Assembly: GCA_034698045.1 (NCBI GenBank)
Contig: JAQGAU010000578.1
Span: forward strand, 1 to 26,075
Source: Paramacrobiotus richtersi
Lineage: Eukaryota > Tardigrada > Eutardigrada > Parachela > Macrobiotidae
DNA: 26,075 nt
Direction: 5' to 3'
The position numbers were made by a program, and so were the translations under genes. The notes under the pieces were generated by a model, which saw only the letters and a list, made by a program, of their open reading frames with translations, was not told the DNA's origin and made no database searches. Numbering within the stretch: position 1 is the stretch's first letter; each line of letters starts with the position of its first letter. Of the stretch, positions 1 to 9,893 are shown piece by piece.

Positions 1-163
1 TAAGGTGTCGGCGTAGAACAGTGGCTCAAATTTCTTCTTCGGCGCCGCGATATTGAGCCATACAAATAATTTGAAATAGCTCCGTTTTGTAGCATGTTTG
101 TCTGACATCTTTTACAAGATTTGACCATCTCTTGGCAGAAACTGTACGTTTTTTTGGTTATAG

Positions 164-1759
164 GTTTGATAACAAAGTACGGCATATCAGGATACTGAAG
201 AGTCCCGATCACCAGACGGTGTTTTTGGCACCTAACAAGTACTTCCGCTGTGTGCTGGATCTCATACTATGGTACCAAAATAACAGTTTGGAGACGTCCT
301 TTCAAGGCATGACAACCACCTTGAGAACGCCGTATAAGAAGGCACTCCTGCCGCAGAAATCCGACAGTAAGTGCACATGCTGTAATAGCGTGTATCGGTG
401 TACCGTTCTTTTTTGTTAACCCAGAGTGGGGTTTGCTGCATTAATTCGTATGTTAATTTGGTAAAACTGGAACAGAATTCTCTTACAAAAAATATTCAAT
501 ATTTGCTGAATGACATCTCCTTTAATCAGATGGTGCGTGTATCTATTCAGCTCGTGTTGCAACTCACGGAAAGGTGTCGGTTTTCTGTACACGTAGCTTT
601 TACTTTTTTAATTTATTTTATTTTTACTTTAATTTTCTGTAATTAATTTTTTTTGCAAAATATCGCAGCATTTTTGTCTTCGTCACCCGTATGCGCTTAG
701 AAATGGCTATACTTCAACGGCCTATGTATTCATTTTTTGGTTAATAATTTGGCTGATTTGCTTACCACCAAATTGCATTAATCAGTTTTGTGAATATTAC
801 ATGGATTAAAACGTTTTTGTTTGCTTGTCTGCATGTCGGAGGTGTTTAATATTTTTGCTATTTGTGGAATAATGGATATATCGGTTAGATTTGTTCTGTA
901 TTAATAAGAATCATTTACTTGTTAAAATCTGGGGTATGCCAGTGTTTTCGTTGCAGATGGTGCAGTGGAACCGGTTTTCGCACGTGCGATTGTCCGGTAC
1001 AGCTTCGCCGCTACCTCACCCAATATGCTGACAATTAACGTCGGTGATGAGGTGGATATTATCGGGAAAAAGGGTGAACAGCGCGGCTGGTGGAAAGGCC
1101 GCTGTAGAGGCAAAGTAAGTTACCGGAAATGCGGAAAAGACAGTTTTTCTTCATTTTGTTACAATATATTTAATATTTATCACAATATACATAATCTAAT
1201 ATTATAATAATTTATTATTATAATAACTTATTATTATTATAATAATTTATTGTTGTAATAATTTATTATTGTGATAATTTATTATTGTAATACTTTATTA
1301 TTATATTAATTTAATATTGTACTAATTTATTACAATTTATAATAATTATAGGCCGAGAATTTATGTTTCGTCCCGTTAAATGCGTGTTGAAATAAAATAG
1401 TGACTTGAATATAATTTCTGTTTATTTCATAGTTCGGTTGTTAATTTTATTCTTTTTAATTGTCTGATTATTGAAATATTTTTTTGTGCAGGTTTCTGAA
1501 TAAACCGAACCAAAATTCCATTTCTTACTGATTTATTTCTGATTATTTTATTGGTTTAATATTGGGTATGTTTGTAATACGTTGGCAGGAATATTTTTGT
1601 AATTTTCTTTTCTATGTTTCGGTAATTTTGTTCTAAAATTCGCTGACGTTTTCTAATAGCTAGTTTGTCTTGCTGATCGATACTAACTTTATCGTGTTTT
1701 AGGTGGGATACTTTCCATTAAGCTACGTCGAAGAAATCAAAGATTCAGGTGCACAATAA
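164..1759 (+). CDS. vav: Vav-family Rho/Rac guanine nucleotide exchange factor, C-terminal exons (partial)
   Basis: This is the 3' end of a gene that begins left of the window. Exons are 164-366, 957-1114 and 1703-1759 (TAA), and splice phases agree across both introns. Exon 1 encodes the second half of an SH2 domain, including VRHIRIL (strand D), a LILWYQNNSL helix and TTLRTPYK, which match the Vav SH2 pattern. Exons 2 and 3 encode one SH3 domain with ARAIVRYSF, RGWWKGRCRGK and VGYFPLSYVEE, then a seven-residue tail. SH2 followed directly by a final SH3 is the Vav C-terminal order. In the family these modules bind phosphotyrosine and proline-rich partners and recruit the DH-PH catalytic core to receptors. 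That core and the SH2 FLVR arginine lie outside the window. The upstream acceptor is placed at TTATAG (161-163) behind a T-rich tract; GCAG at 138 would add about eight residues in frame. Intron 2 carries an ideal TACTAAC branch point at 1681-1687. I see no nearby AATAAA. Confidence 0.85.
1198..1350. repeat. Degenerate (TAA/ATT)n microsatellite in a vav intron
   Basis: About 150 bp built almost entirely of TTA/TAA triplets with scattered G and C interruptions. It lies inside the intron between the two SH3 exons. The strand-symmetric composition allows long A-T hairpins. It explains the stray short reading frame that runs past the donor site at 1115. Confidence 0.9.
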
Positions 1760-2509
1760 GGTTTTTTGTATATTTTTGATGGTTTTATCTGTTTAAATTT
1801 GTGATTTTTAATCATTTTCTGTGAAGAATGGTGAACGTGTTTTTTATGATGTGTTAGTTTGTTTTCTGATTCACTGGGCAGCGGATATGCAGTTTTATCC
1901 ACTGCATGCTTTCGTACATGGATGTGTCGTGAATTTTCTGATTTTTATGTTTGTAACAGATCTTTTTCGGCTGTTTGTGTTTGTATTCTTGTGTGAACGA
2001 AATTGGTTGCATTTTTGCAGTTAATGTGTCTGTGTACGGGTTAACGTTACGATGAATCAGATTTACGGAAATATCTCCGCGAAATCTTTCCCAACTGAAC
2101 ATTTGACGTATTTGGAGAGTTAATGGGAAATTTATTTATTACTTGTTTTTTTATAACCATTTGGATAACTATATTAATTTTTATATAAAGGTACTTAATG
2201 TTATGTTTATGGAATTATAATTTGAATGGTATGGAGCATCTGGATACAATATCAGTTATCAAGTAGCACAAATTTGTCACATCATGCACATATCTGTTAC
2301 ATGCATATCTGTATATCATTCTCAAGTTGAACAACTTGAAATTATAAAGACATTTAATTGTTTACAAATCATGTAGCCTGTTTCTGCTTTGTTGTCTTTA
2401 TATTAACTATGTTCCTTAACGAGATTGCCTATATATGTTTTATCGTACATGTATACTGTATTCTTATTGTCAATCTGATATGTAGAAGTATGTACCACGG
2501 AACTAACGT
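1760..2509. other. AT-rich 3' flank of vav, no gene recognised
   Basis: This T-rich stretch follows the vav stop. Its short reading frames show no domain, no good splice sites and no coding-like composition. It probably holds the vav 3' UTR and intergenic DNA. No clear AATAAA signal was found. Confidence 0.6.
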
Positions 2510-2626
2510 TAATGCACCATCCATACATCGCCAAGATGCAGCAACACGATAATTCGCCAAGTTCTGGACGTTCGCGCTGATCATGTGAATAGGCATATGT
2601 TGGAATGGTTTCCCGATCCGAGGATG

Positions 2627-2668
2627 CCGTCGCAAACGCAGTTGCTGAAGCAACTGCATTTGCGATGG
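2627..2668. other. Hairpin A1
   Basis: An inverted repeat with an 18-position stem, arms 2627-2644 and 2651-2668, and a six-base CTGAAG loop. By eye 17 of 18 positions pair, one of them G-T. It is flanked by TCCCGATCCGAG on the left and GCGTCACGGACCGG on the right, as in A2. It is a member of family A, whose arm sequences differ between copies while pairing is kept. Confidence 0.75.
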
Positions 2669-3379
2669 GCGTCACGGACCGGTGTAAGTGTGCTGGCTTA
2701 TTGTTAATTTGTCCCATTTTCCAGAGATAGTAGTGTCATAAGCATGTGAAATCCCCGTACGCCCATCAAAGTACTTTGGTAAGTTCCAAAAGATCCACAG
2801 GCAGTATTCACGTAAAGAGTTAGCGCAAAACTGCAAAGCTAGCATCAGACGATACCAGTACCGCATACACAGAACAAAATGAAAACACGGATGGTTCAGA
2901 AAGGAATCCGACAAGTCAACAAAAGCCAACCAGAATTTTGTATGTCTCGCGCGTACTTTGATCAGGATAATCCTAGCACTGCGTGGCATCAAGCAGTCCG
3001 ATTCAAGACCACGCTGATGACAAATTTCGTTGAATGCTTAACATGTAACAGTCAGTATGGCAGTTCATTGCCCGGTGGAAAGCATTAATTAGCTAACAAA
3101 ATACCAGCCGCATTGCCCCCGAGGCATGAACTGTCTACCGTTTCCGATGATCCTAAACTATGCAAATAACAAAATGTCCGTTTGATATCGCGAGCCGACT
3201 GTATAACGGCATATGAAAGACGGCTTTATAATTAATAGAATCCGACAATTCCGTCGCGGAGTTGCAGTTGCTCTCGCAAATGCATCTGCTCTGGAAAGTC
3301 TCGGATCCGGACCAAATTTCTTTCTGAATCATATGTCCAGATTCTCTGAGTTCGCAGTCCATTTGAAACTTCGGATAGT

Positions 3380-3428
3380 ATCACAGACGCACTTTCCCAT
3401 GTAGCACTGCCGAAAGTGCGTTTGCGAT
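3380..3428. other. Hairpin B1
   Basis: A stem of about 17 positions with arms 3380-3396 and 3412-3428 around a 15-base loop; 16 positions pair by eye. Flanks are GAAACTTCGGATAGTAT on the left and TTCGTTCCGGCCTTTCATC on the right, the same as at B2. The arm motif (GACGCACTTTC / GAAAGTGCGTT) resembles family A read in reverse complement, so the two families may be related. Confidence 0.7.
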
Positions 3429-3779
3429 TCGTTCCGGCCTTTCATCAGTATACATATGATAGTCGCACTTATTACATGTAACGTATTGAGTTCCGCTAAA
3501 TTATAACGGCAATGGCCCTACCTACCACTGTGCCGAAAGAATGAAGTGAACTTCACTTCCATCATGAGCAATAATTTATTCAACATTCACTGGCTATATG
3601 GTGGCACATCTGCTACACGGAAAAACAAACTACCATGCGCAAACTTTGATGCAGCATGGCGGAAATACCGAACGACAGCTTGGTACTGTATTGCCCCTGG
3701 CAATAGTTCGTCTTCCACTATGTACTGTAGTTCCTGTCTGGTGACGGATCATTGCCGTTAATCTATACATGTCCTGCTG

Positions 3780-4450
3780 AGGATAAACGCACTATCACCG
3801 ATCCATCGACTGCGTAGCTACAGCATAATTCGGCGAGTTCTGGATCGGATGTTCGCGGCTACGATTGACAAGGCCTGTCGGAACGGCCTCCCGATCCGAG
3901 GGTCCCGTCACAGATGCATTTGCTGAAGCAGGTACATCTGTAACGGCCGTCACGGACCGGCAAAAGTGTTCTGGCTTTTTGGTAATTTGTCTCACTTTCC
4001 AGGGAGACAGCAGTGTCATGAACATGTGAAATCTCCATGCACACCCAACAAAGTAATTTCAGAAGACACAGCGGCAGCGAAGAATTACTGTAGTCAGTCG
4101 TAAAGAGTACCGCAAAACGGGAAAGTTAAGTTATGGAAGCCTCCGACGATTCCAGTACCGGTGCATGACTTTGAACATAGGGAAAAACGTGGACGATTCC
4201 AAAGGGAGTCGAAAGGTCAACAGAAGTCAACCAGAATTCTCGTGCGTATTATGATCAGGATGATCCCAATACAACGTGGCATCAAGCAGTCTGATTCAAG
4301 CTGATGACAAAATTATCGTTTAATGCTAACATGCATGGAACAGTAAATATACATGACAGTTCATTGGCCGGTGAAAACTATTAAATTTGCCAACAAAATA
4401 TCAGCCGCATTGCCCTTAGGCGTGCACAGTCTACCGGTTCCGATGATTCT
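3780..4450 (+). repeat. Non-coding repeat unit, copy U2 (partial)
   Basis: This is a second copy of the unit. It shares AATTCGGCGAGTTCTGGA at its left end, hairpin A2, the TTTGTCTCACTTTCCAGGGA block, the GATCAGGATGATCCCAATAC block and GTCTACCGGTTCCGATGATT at its right end. It lacks the B-hairpin half. Similarity to U1 is clear but diverged, with many small indels and no common open frame. Confidence 0.6.
3905..3946. other. Hairpin A2
   Basis: Arms 3905-3922 and 3929-3946 with the same CTGAAG loop as A1. About 16 of 18 positions pair, including two G-T pairs. Several stem positions differ from A1 on both arms, for example CAGATG / CATCTG in A2 where A1 has a different pairing. Confidence 0.7.
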
Positions 4451-4512
4451 AATTGGTCAAGGGGTCGTTTGGTATGAACAACATGCTTAACGAGATAGCA
4501 TGTAAGATGGCT

Positions 4513-4544
4513 ATAATAAAGGATTCTGAATAATAAAGGATTCT
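4513..4544. repeat. Short tandem repeat, 15-bp core, two copies
   Basis: ATAATAAAGGATTCT occurs at 4513-4527 and again at 4530-4544. This is a recent-looking 17-bp-period duplication in the gap between units U2 and U3. No function is suggested. Confidence 0.8.
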
Positions 4545-4848
4545 CATTAATTTCGCATTCTGGATCAAGAAATTTTAATTACATCACGGATGTACTGTAG
4601 GCCTGGAGAAATTTTATTGTTTTTCGCATTTTACTGAGGCAACTTTGCAGTATTTTTTGCAAAAAGATTTTGAACTTGACGAGGACATACTCTCTGTACA
4701 GAATAATACACAGCAGGTTCACAACATGTGAACTGACCTTGGGCTTGAACGCACAGTCGATCCGTCGACTGTGTACGTAGCTCTGGACGTTCGCGCTGAC
4801 AGTTTCATAGGCCGGCCCCTGCAGGAATGGCTTTCCCATCCGAGAATG

Positions 4849-4890
4849 CCGTCGCAAACGCATTTGTCGAAGCAAATGCGTTTGTGACGG
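4849..4890. other. Hairpin A3 (fully paired)
   Basis: Arms 4849-4866 and 4873-4890, with a six-base TCGAAG loop. All 18 positions pair, one of them G-T. It is the most complete member of family A. The core arm is GCAAACGCATTTG and its partner CAAATGCGTTTGT. Confidence 0.8.
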
Positions 4891-5775
4891 GCGTCACGGA
4901 CCGGCAAAAGTGTGCTGGCTGTTTGCTGATAATTTGTCCATGTAAAATCTCCATGTCTTCGTACATCCCACCGAAGTACTTTGGCAAATGTCAAAAGATA
5001 CAACATACTGCAATAAACAAATAATCAAAGAAGTAGTGCCGCGAAAGTGTATAGCTAAATTGTATGGAAGCATCCGACGATCGCCCTTTACCACAGGATA
5101 AACCGTAAAAGAAATCCGAAAGGACAAAAAAACCTGAGAGAATTTTTCCAACTCGTGCATACTGTGATCATGATAGTCTCAGTAGTGGCATTAAAGTGAT
5201 AACAAATGCCGTCGATCATGCTCAAGATGGTATGACTAACAGTCAATGTGGCAGTTCATTGCCCGGTGGAACGCAAAAAATAATTATTAGCAATTTAACC
5301 GTATTGCTCGTAGACATGCACGGTCTACCGGTTCCGCTGATCGATCATAGCTGGCAAGGTATCCGCCTGACATGGCAAAGCCGACTGTTTAGCGATATGA
5401 GAATAATTATGAAAGACGGCTTTCGTGGGTGACCTAGACACTCGCATTCTGCACCATGAAATAATTATCTACCGGAACTGAGCCGACAAATTCAGCATCA
5501 TTACACAGTGATTAAAAACTGCGAGCTAAATGAAATTTTCCTTACCAAGCGCCGAACATACAGTATGTGACTCCATCCAAAATATTATCAAGATGCGTTG
5601 GATTTGGAATGCCGAGTGATGTGTGTTGCAGCTTTTCCAATCCGAAATTCCCGTCGGAGATGCAGTTGCCCTCTCAAATGCATATGCAACGGAAAATCTC
5701 GGACCCAGAAAAATTTCTTTCTGAATGTTCTGTTCAGATTCTCTCGGTCCATGGCCATTTGAAACTTCGGATAGT

Positions 5776-5823
5776 ATCGCAGACACACTTTCCCATGTAA
5801 GACAGCGAAAATGTGTGTGCGAT
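5776..5823. other. Hairpin B2
   Basis: A stem of about 17 positions with arms 5776-5792 and 5807-5823, and about 15 pairs by eye. It has the same flanks as B1. The arm centre reads ACACAC / GTGTGT where B1 has GACGCAC / GTGCGTT, so both arms changed. Confidence 0.65.
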
Positions 5824-7220
5824 TCGTTCCGGCCTTTCATCAATATAGTCGCACTTATTGCTGAGCTGATGAGCTCCGTTAAATTAACCAACAGTGCTGT
5901 ACCGACAGAGTGAAGTCAACTTCACTAACGTAGTTCCATCCACGAGCAAACAAACCATAGTACACTAAACAATTACCGGCAATCGCGGCGCATCCGCTGC
6001 ACGGAAAAACAAAACTACAAATCCGCTGACTTCGATAGAACGTGGCACACATACCGTATGACAGTTTCGTATTGTATATTGCCTCTGGCAATAATTCGTG
6101 TTCCATAGTTCCGGTCTGGTGGTCAATCAGTGCCGTTAATTATGTATACTTACTCTAATAAATTTAGATAGCAGTTGTCTTTGTGAAACAGTTTACAATA
6201 TCGTGTATAATTCGAAAAACAATAGCACATTTTTGATTTTATGTTACGCTTCTGTTTGTATCCACGAGATTCCACAAGGACATCAATATGTACATATTAA
6301 ACTGTAGCATGATTGAAACAGATATACACGGTCAGAAATCGTTCGGCCTGTGCTGATACATCGTATTATTTTGCCATAAAAAAAACTGCAGCCACCTTGC
6401 TCAGAGACATTTACAGTCTACCGGTTTCGATCTGGTAAAGTGTCAGCTTTGTATGGTACTGTACAGTAAGCCGATTTTCTAACGATGCAATTATACACGC
6501 AAGACGGCTCTAGAAAATGACAAATGCTCAAGCTTAGTACCAGGAAATAGTGACCGGAAGTATTGCAGACATTAGATTTCTTTTGTGTTTTGCGTTTTAT
6601 TGAGCCATGTCGGCGCTGTAGAATTTCTGATACTATTCTGTGGTAGACACAGCTGTGAGAAATAACTTCAACACTTACAACCGTGATTATCCACACAATA
6701 CAATCACAAAAGTCGGTCTGAAGTTTCCAGCAATATTTTGTGAGAGAACTGTAATCTGATACGGAAGAAAATGACCTGCGTTACGCAACAAAAAGAAGTT
6801 AGTTTTGCTCTCGCAAATGTAGAAGAATCCAAACAAGAGAACACTTGGCATTATTGGTGCACGCACTGACAAAGAGGATGCGCACCTGATTAAGATTCAG
6901 CAACTGTATTGGTCTAAATAACATGTATCATTCTTTTGAAACATATTTTCCCCAGAGCATATGCGAAAATCAGTGATGACACATACATGTAGTGACATAT
7001 TGCAGCAATACTGATCACCTTTTGTTCAGCGGCCCGGTTATCCTTGATAAACTGTTTCGAATTGCGATTGGATGGGTGGTTATCCATTCAATATCAGTAA
7101 TGCAACACAAGCTACATAATCCCATTACACTCTTGTTATACATATATACAAGGCGCGTCGGACCTGGGATGAAGCCGCGCGGTCGAGCTAAGCTTTTTAC
7201 CGTTTCCACATCCGAAAATC

Positions 7221-7262
7221 CCGTCAGAACTACACTTGCCGAGGCAAGTGTATTTGTGACGG
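7221..7262. other. Hairpin A4
   Basis: Arms 7221-7239 and 7244-7262 with a four-base CGAG loop. About 17 of 19 positions pair. The arms (CTACACTTG / CAAGTGTAT) differ at several places from A1-A3, yet both sides match each other. The right flank keeps a diverged version of the GTCACGGACCGG motif. Confidence 0.7.
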
Positions 7263-7602
7263 AAGATCAGGACCGGGAAAAAAACAACTCCTTTCCAGAT
7301 GCAGCATATTGCACACATGAAGCCACGACTAGTTAACGTACAGAATTCTTGTCGAGTATGATTGTAAGCATTGTTAGGTGAAGCCGAAAATGTAACGCTA
7401 CGTACGTTTTTCGGCTTGCCGTACTTCAGAACGCCTACTGCTCTATAACTGGCAAACTGCAAACTCCATCACTAAAATGATTACCGGAATGCTCTATACT
7501 ACTGTATTTTGCAATAGTTTGTGCTTAGGAGGAGTTTATTTGTGCAGGAAGATATAAGCTTGAATATATAAATTAGCATTTCGTTTGAAACTTCGGGATA
7601 GT

Positions 7603-7650
7603 GTCACACACTCACTTGCCCATGCAATACTACGCAAGCGCGTGTGCGAC
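7603..7650. other. Hairpin B3
   Basis: Arms 7603-7619 and 7634-7650, with about 14 of 17 positions paired. The left flank is GAAACTTCGGGATAGTG and the right flank TCGTCCCGACTTTC, which match the B1 and B2 flanks. Confidence 0.6.
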
Positions 7651-8179
7651 TCGTCCCGACTTTCAAAAACCCAGTCTCACCCAGTTTAAGGAATTCCGAT
7701 AAGTTATAACGACGATAGTACGAACAAACAACAAAGCCATCCATATGGATTCGCGTTTCGTTGTAAGTGAGAGTTAGTGGAAAGGGATGATAAATGGTTC
7801 GAAATACAGAGTCGTCCAGAGAAAGAAGCCACAAGAAGTGTTCAGAACCCGTGCAGTTTTAATATACAGATAGTATTCAGTTTCAGTCAAGTATTTCACA
7901 CCATGCATGAACAATATTCAATACTTCGATATTTAATCGGCTAATTATACGACCAGTCACATCCGCTCGACGGTAAACGAAACTAATATCCACATGCACT
8001 AAAACTGGACAGATCATATATAGCAGACATCTCACAGCTTCGTATTGCCCCTGGCATTATTTTTGTTGTTCCGCTCTGATGACCGATCGTTGCCAACTGG
8101 TCGTTGATTATACCTGCTATAATATTATCAAAAAAAACTTATAATCACTATTAACGACGCTATCTGTACGCCACTCTGG

Positions 8180-8460
8180 CTTTTTATAGATTTGCAAAAC
8201 AACCGAAAACAGTTTCCTAGCTAATAAAGTGTTGAAAGTACTGCATGTGACCGTCGGATGCTTCCATTGTAAATTTATAGCTTTGCCGTTTTGCCACTTC
8301 TAAGCTTCTTTACCGGATTAAATGTTTATCTTTTGACAATTACCAAAATACTGTGATGGGTGTACGAAGAGCTTGAGATTTCATATATATGTTTATAACA
8401 CTCTGAAAAGTGGGACAAATTAGCAACAAGCAACACACTATTAGCGGAAACGGGATACAT
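8180..8460 (-). repeat. Inverted partial copy of the non-coding unit (U5)
   Basis: Read on the minus strand, this stretch matches the middle of U1: the TTTGTCCCACTTTTCAGAG block, then ACCCATCACAGTATTTTGGTA, CAAAAGATAAAC and GGAAGCATCCGACG. Both orientations of the unit therefore occur within 6 kb. No A or B hairpin was seen in this copy. Confidence 0.5.
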
Positions 8461-9000
8461 GACATTTAAACAATTACACGTCTTGCTGACTGATGTATGT
8501 TCAACTGTAGTACATAATAATTTATATAGTTCGATGTGCATAATGTGATAAATTTTTGGTGCTTTTCAACTCGTACCGCATGCAGATGCTTCATACCATT
8601 CATGCACAATTATATACTAAACGAATGCATTACTTAGAATAAACCAGTTATCCAAATGTGCATTAAAGAAATGTAATCAATGACAATGAATTTCATGTTG
8701 AAATCCGTTACCTTACCAAAACGATAATTATAACGAAAATTTCGAAAGGTTTTGGGAAACTTTCACTTTTCCGTAACTTTGGTTTAGCGTCACGTTAGCC
8801 CGTATATTAACTGCAGAAATGTAACAAATTTCTTCCACACAGGAATTCACAACACAGCGGAAAAGATCTTTTGCAGAAACAGTGTAAAAGCTCACACCTG
8901 CATAATCTAACCCTCTAACGTTTAAAGTCCTTCTCAGAAAAACTTTCAAATTTAAACACATCTTGGCTATCTGGCTGCATCTCGGAGGTTTAGCACTGTA
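8461..9000. other. AT-rich spacer, no gene recognised
   Basis: No coding-like frame, RNA gene or strong repeat was recognised here. The minus-strand frame across 8728-9060 has no domain and ends in an inverted-repeat arm. Confidence 0.5.
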
Positions 9001-9057
9001 GGTGAGAAATGGGCATACAGGTATTGTTTTTAATTCGTTTCTGGCCCATTTCTCACC
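9001..9057. repeat. Perfect 14-bp inverted repeat, 29-bp loop
   Basis: GGTGAGAAATGGGC at 9001-9014 is matched exactly by its reverse complement at 9044-9057. It lies about 840 bp upstream of receptor copy 1, just before the region shared with the copy 2 flank. It is not a member of hairpin families A or B. Confidence 0.85.
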
Positions 9058-9079
9058 CACATTCCTGTTCGTAGGGAAT

Positions 9080-9215
9080 TTACTGATAGGTTAAATGTCT
9101 GCATCCCGTTGCACAAAAATTTAGCGGTATACGGTGAACTCATTGTCAATAAACCCGACGGATGAAATGTTCGGAACGAGTTACACACACATCTGTAACA
9201 CTGTCCGAAGTTTCA
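9080..9215 (-). repeat. B element, half-hairpin copy upstream of receptor copy 1
   Basis: On the minus strand this reads GAAACTTCGGACAGTGTTACAG, then GATGTGTGTGTAACTCG and GTTCCGAACATTTCATC, matching the B element at 15500-15660. Against B5 about 30 bp between two GTTACAG-like repeats are missing, which deletes one hairpin arm and the loop. It therefore cannot form the family stem. Confidence 0.6.
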
Positions 9216-9893
9216 GAGGGACTGCAAATTAAAGAGTATCGACTCCTCTATGCGCCCTGTAAGCCCAAGGAGATATCCAGGCGAAATGCGGTTAGAATAT
9301 ACGGATAATAAATCCAAGAAATTCATTCCCGTTTGTACTTTGTCTACGGTACGTTTTAACACGAGTCAGGTATTCCACAGAACTTATAACTTATATTCCG
9401 AGGTCAAAAAAGTAATCCGATGCTGCTGCTCAGAACATAGTTCAGTAAGGCTTTTACAGGTTTATCGAACAGTAAACACATACAGTATATCAGGTTCAGT
9501 CATTCAGAACGGAGGTAGGAAGAAATCACCCATTATGGAGGGAAAAGACTGTGCAATAAGCCGCGTAACATCAATCCATAACACAATTGAAGGAAAATAA
9601 CGATTCATAATCCTAGTTCAGAATTTATTGTTGTAGGTAGTTTCGTGTGGGCAAAACCACGTGAAATGATCTGGTGTTGCTTAATTTAATACCATTCGAG
9701 CAACGTAATCCGATAGTGTAATAACCATTACTCTCACAGTACTGTACACATAAATAAATATCCTACCTTCAGCTGCAGACCTTCAAAGGCTGCACATGAC
9801 CTTAACGTGTTCCTATCCGAACGATAATTCTGCACGATTTGCTGCACATTCTACATTAAAGGCAACGCTTGGCTAAACTTGAAATACACAGCT
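9216..9893 (+). promoter_or_regulatory. 5' flank of receptor copy 1
   Basis: This 0.7-kb stretch lies upstream of the copy 1 start codon. It matches, in inverted orientation, the 5' flank of copy 2 (14882-15490). Shared blocks are CCTACCTTCAGCTGCAG (about 9762) and CGTGTTCCTATCCGAACGATAATTC (about 9806). A promoter is expected here; no TATA box or initiator can be assigned confidently. The short open frame at 9250-9600 has no recognisable domain. Confidence 0.45.

Larger units (their letters stand above)
2510..3765 (+). repeat. Non-coding repeat unit, copy U1 (about 1.25 kb)
   Basis: This is the best reference copy of a unit that recurs downstream. In order it holds a GTTCTGGACGTTCGCGCTGA block; hairpin A1; a block beginning near TTTGTCCCATTTTCCAGAG (about 2706); a block around GATCAGGATAATCC (about 2959); GTCTACCGTTTCCGATGATC (about 3132); a weaker A-like hairpin (about 3250-3300); hairpin B1; and a 3' block containing TGCCCCTGGCAATAGTTCG (about 3691). 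No reading frame is shared between copies, so it is not a protein gene. No terminal repeats, target-site duplications or transposase were recognised. Confidence 0.65.
4740..6140 (+). repeat. Non-coding repeat unit, copy U3 (about 1.4 kb)
   Basis: This is a full-length diverged copy of the unit in U1. In order it has CTCTGGACGTTCGCGCTGA, hairpin A3, an AAGTACTTTGGCAAATGTCAAAAGAT block, GTCTACCGGTTCCGCTGATC (about 5324), an A-like imperfect hairpin (about 5650-5695), hairpin B2, then the 3' block ending around CTCTGGCAATAATTCGTG. It matches U1 in order and rough spacing. Open frames inside it are short and not shared with U1. Confidence 0.65.
6380..8105 (+). repeat. Non-coding repeat unit, copy U4 (diverged)
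   Basis: A more decayed copy of the unit. It has GTCTACCGGTTTCGATCTGG (6415) with the AAGACGGCT block, hairpin A4, hairpin B3 and the 3' block with ATTGCCCCTGGCATTATTTT (about 8054). Relative to U1 the internal order is altered and spacing is longer. Reading frames across it, such as the one spanning A4, carry no recognisable domain and are not conserved. Confidence 0.5.

Noticed and set aside
6992..7336. 114-codon open frame across hairpin A4
   Set aside because: It is not conserved in other copies of the repeat unit, starts inside a diverged repeat and has no recognisable domain. The hairpin explains the conservation.
8728..9060. 110-codon minus-strand frame beginning MGEKWARNEL
   Set aside because: Its start lies in one arm of the 14-bp inverted repeat. 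There is no domain and no homologous frame beside the other receptors.
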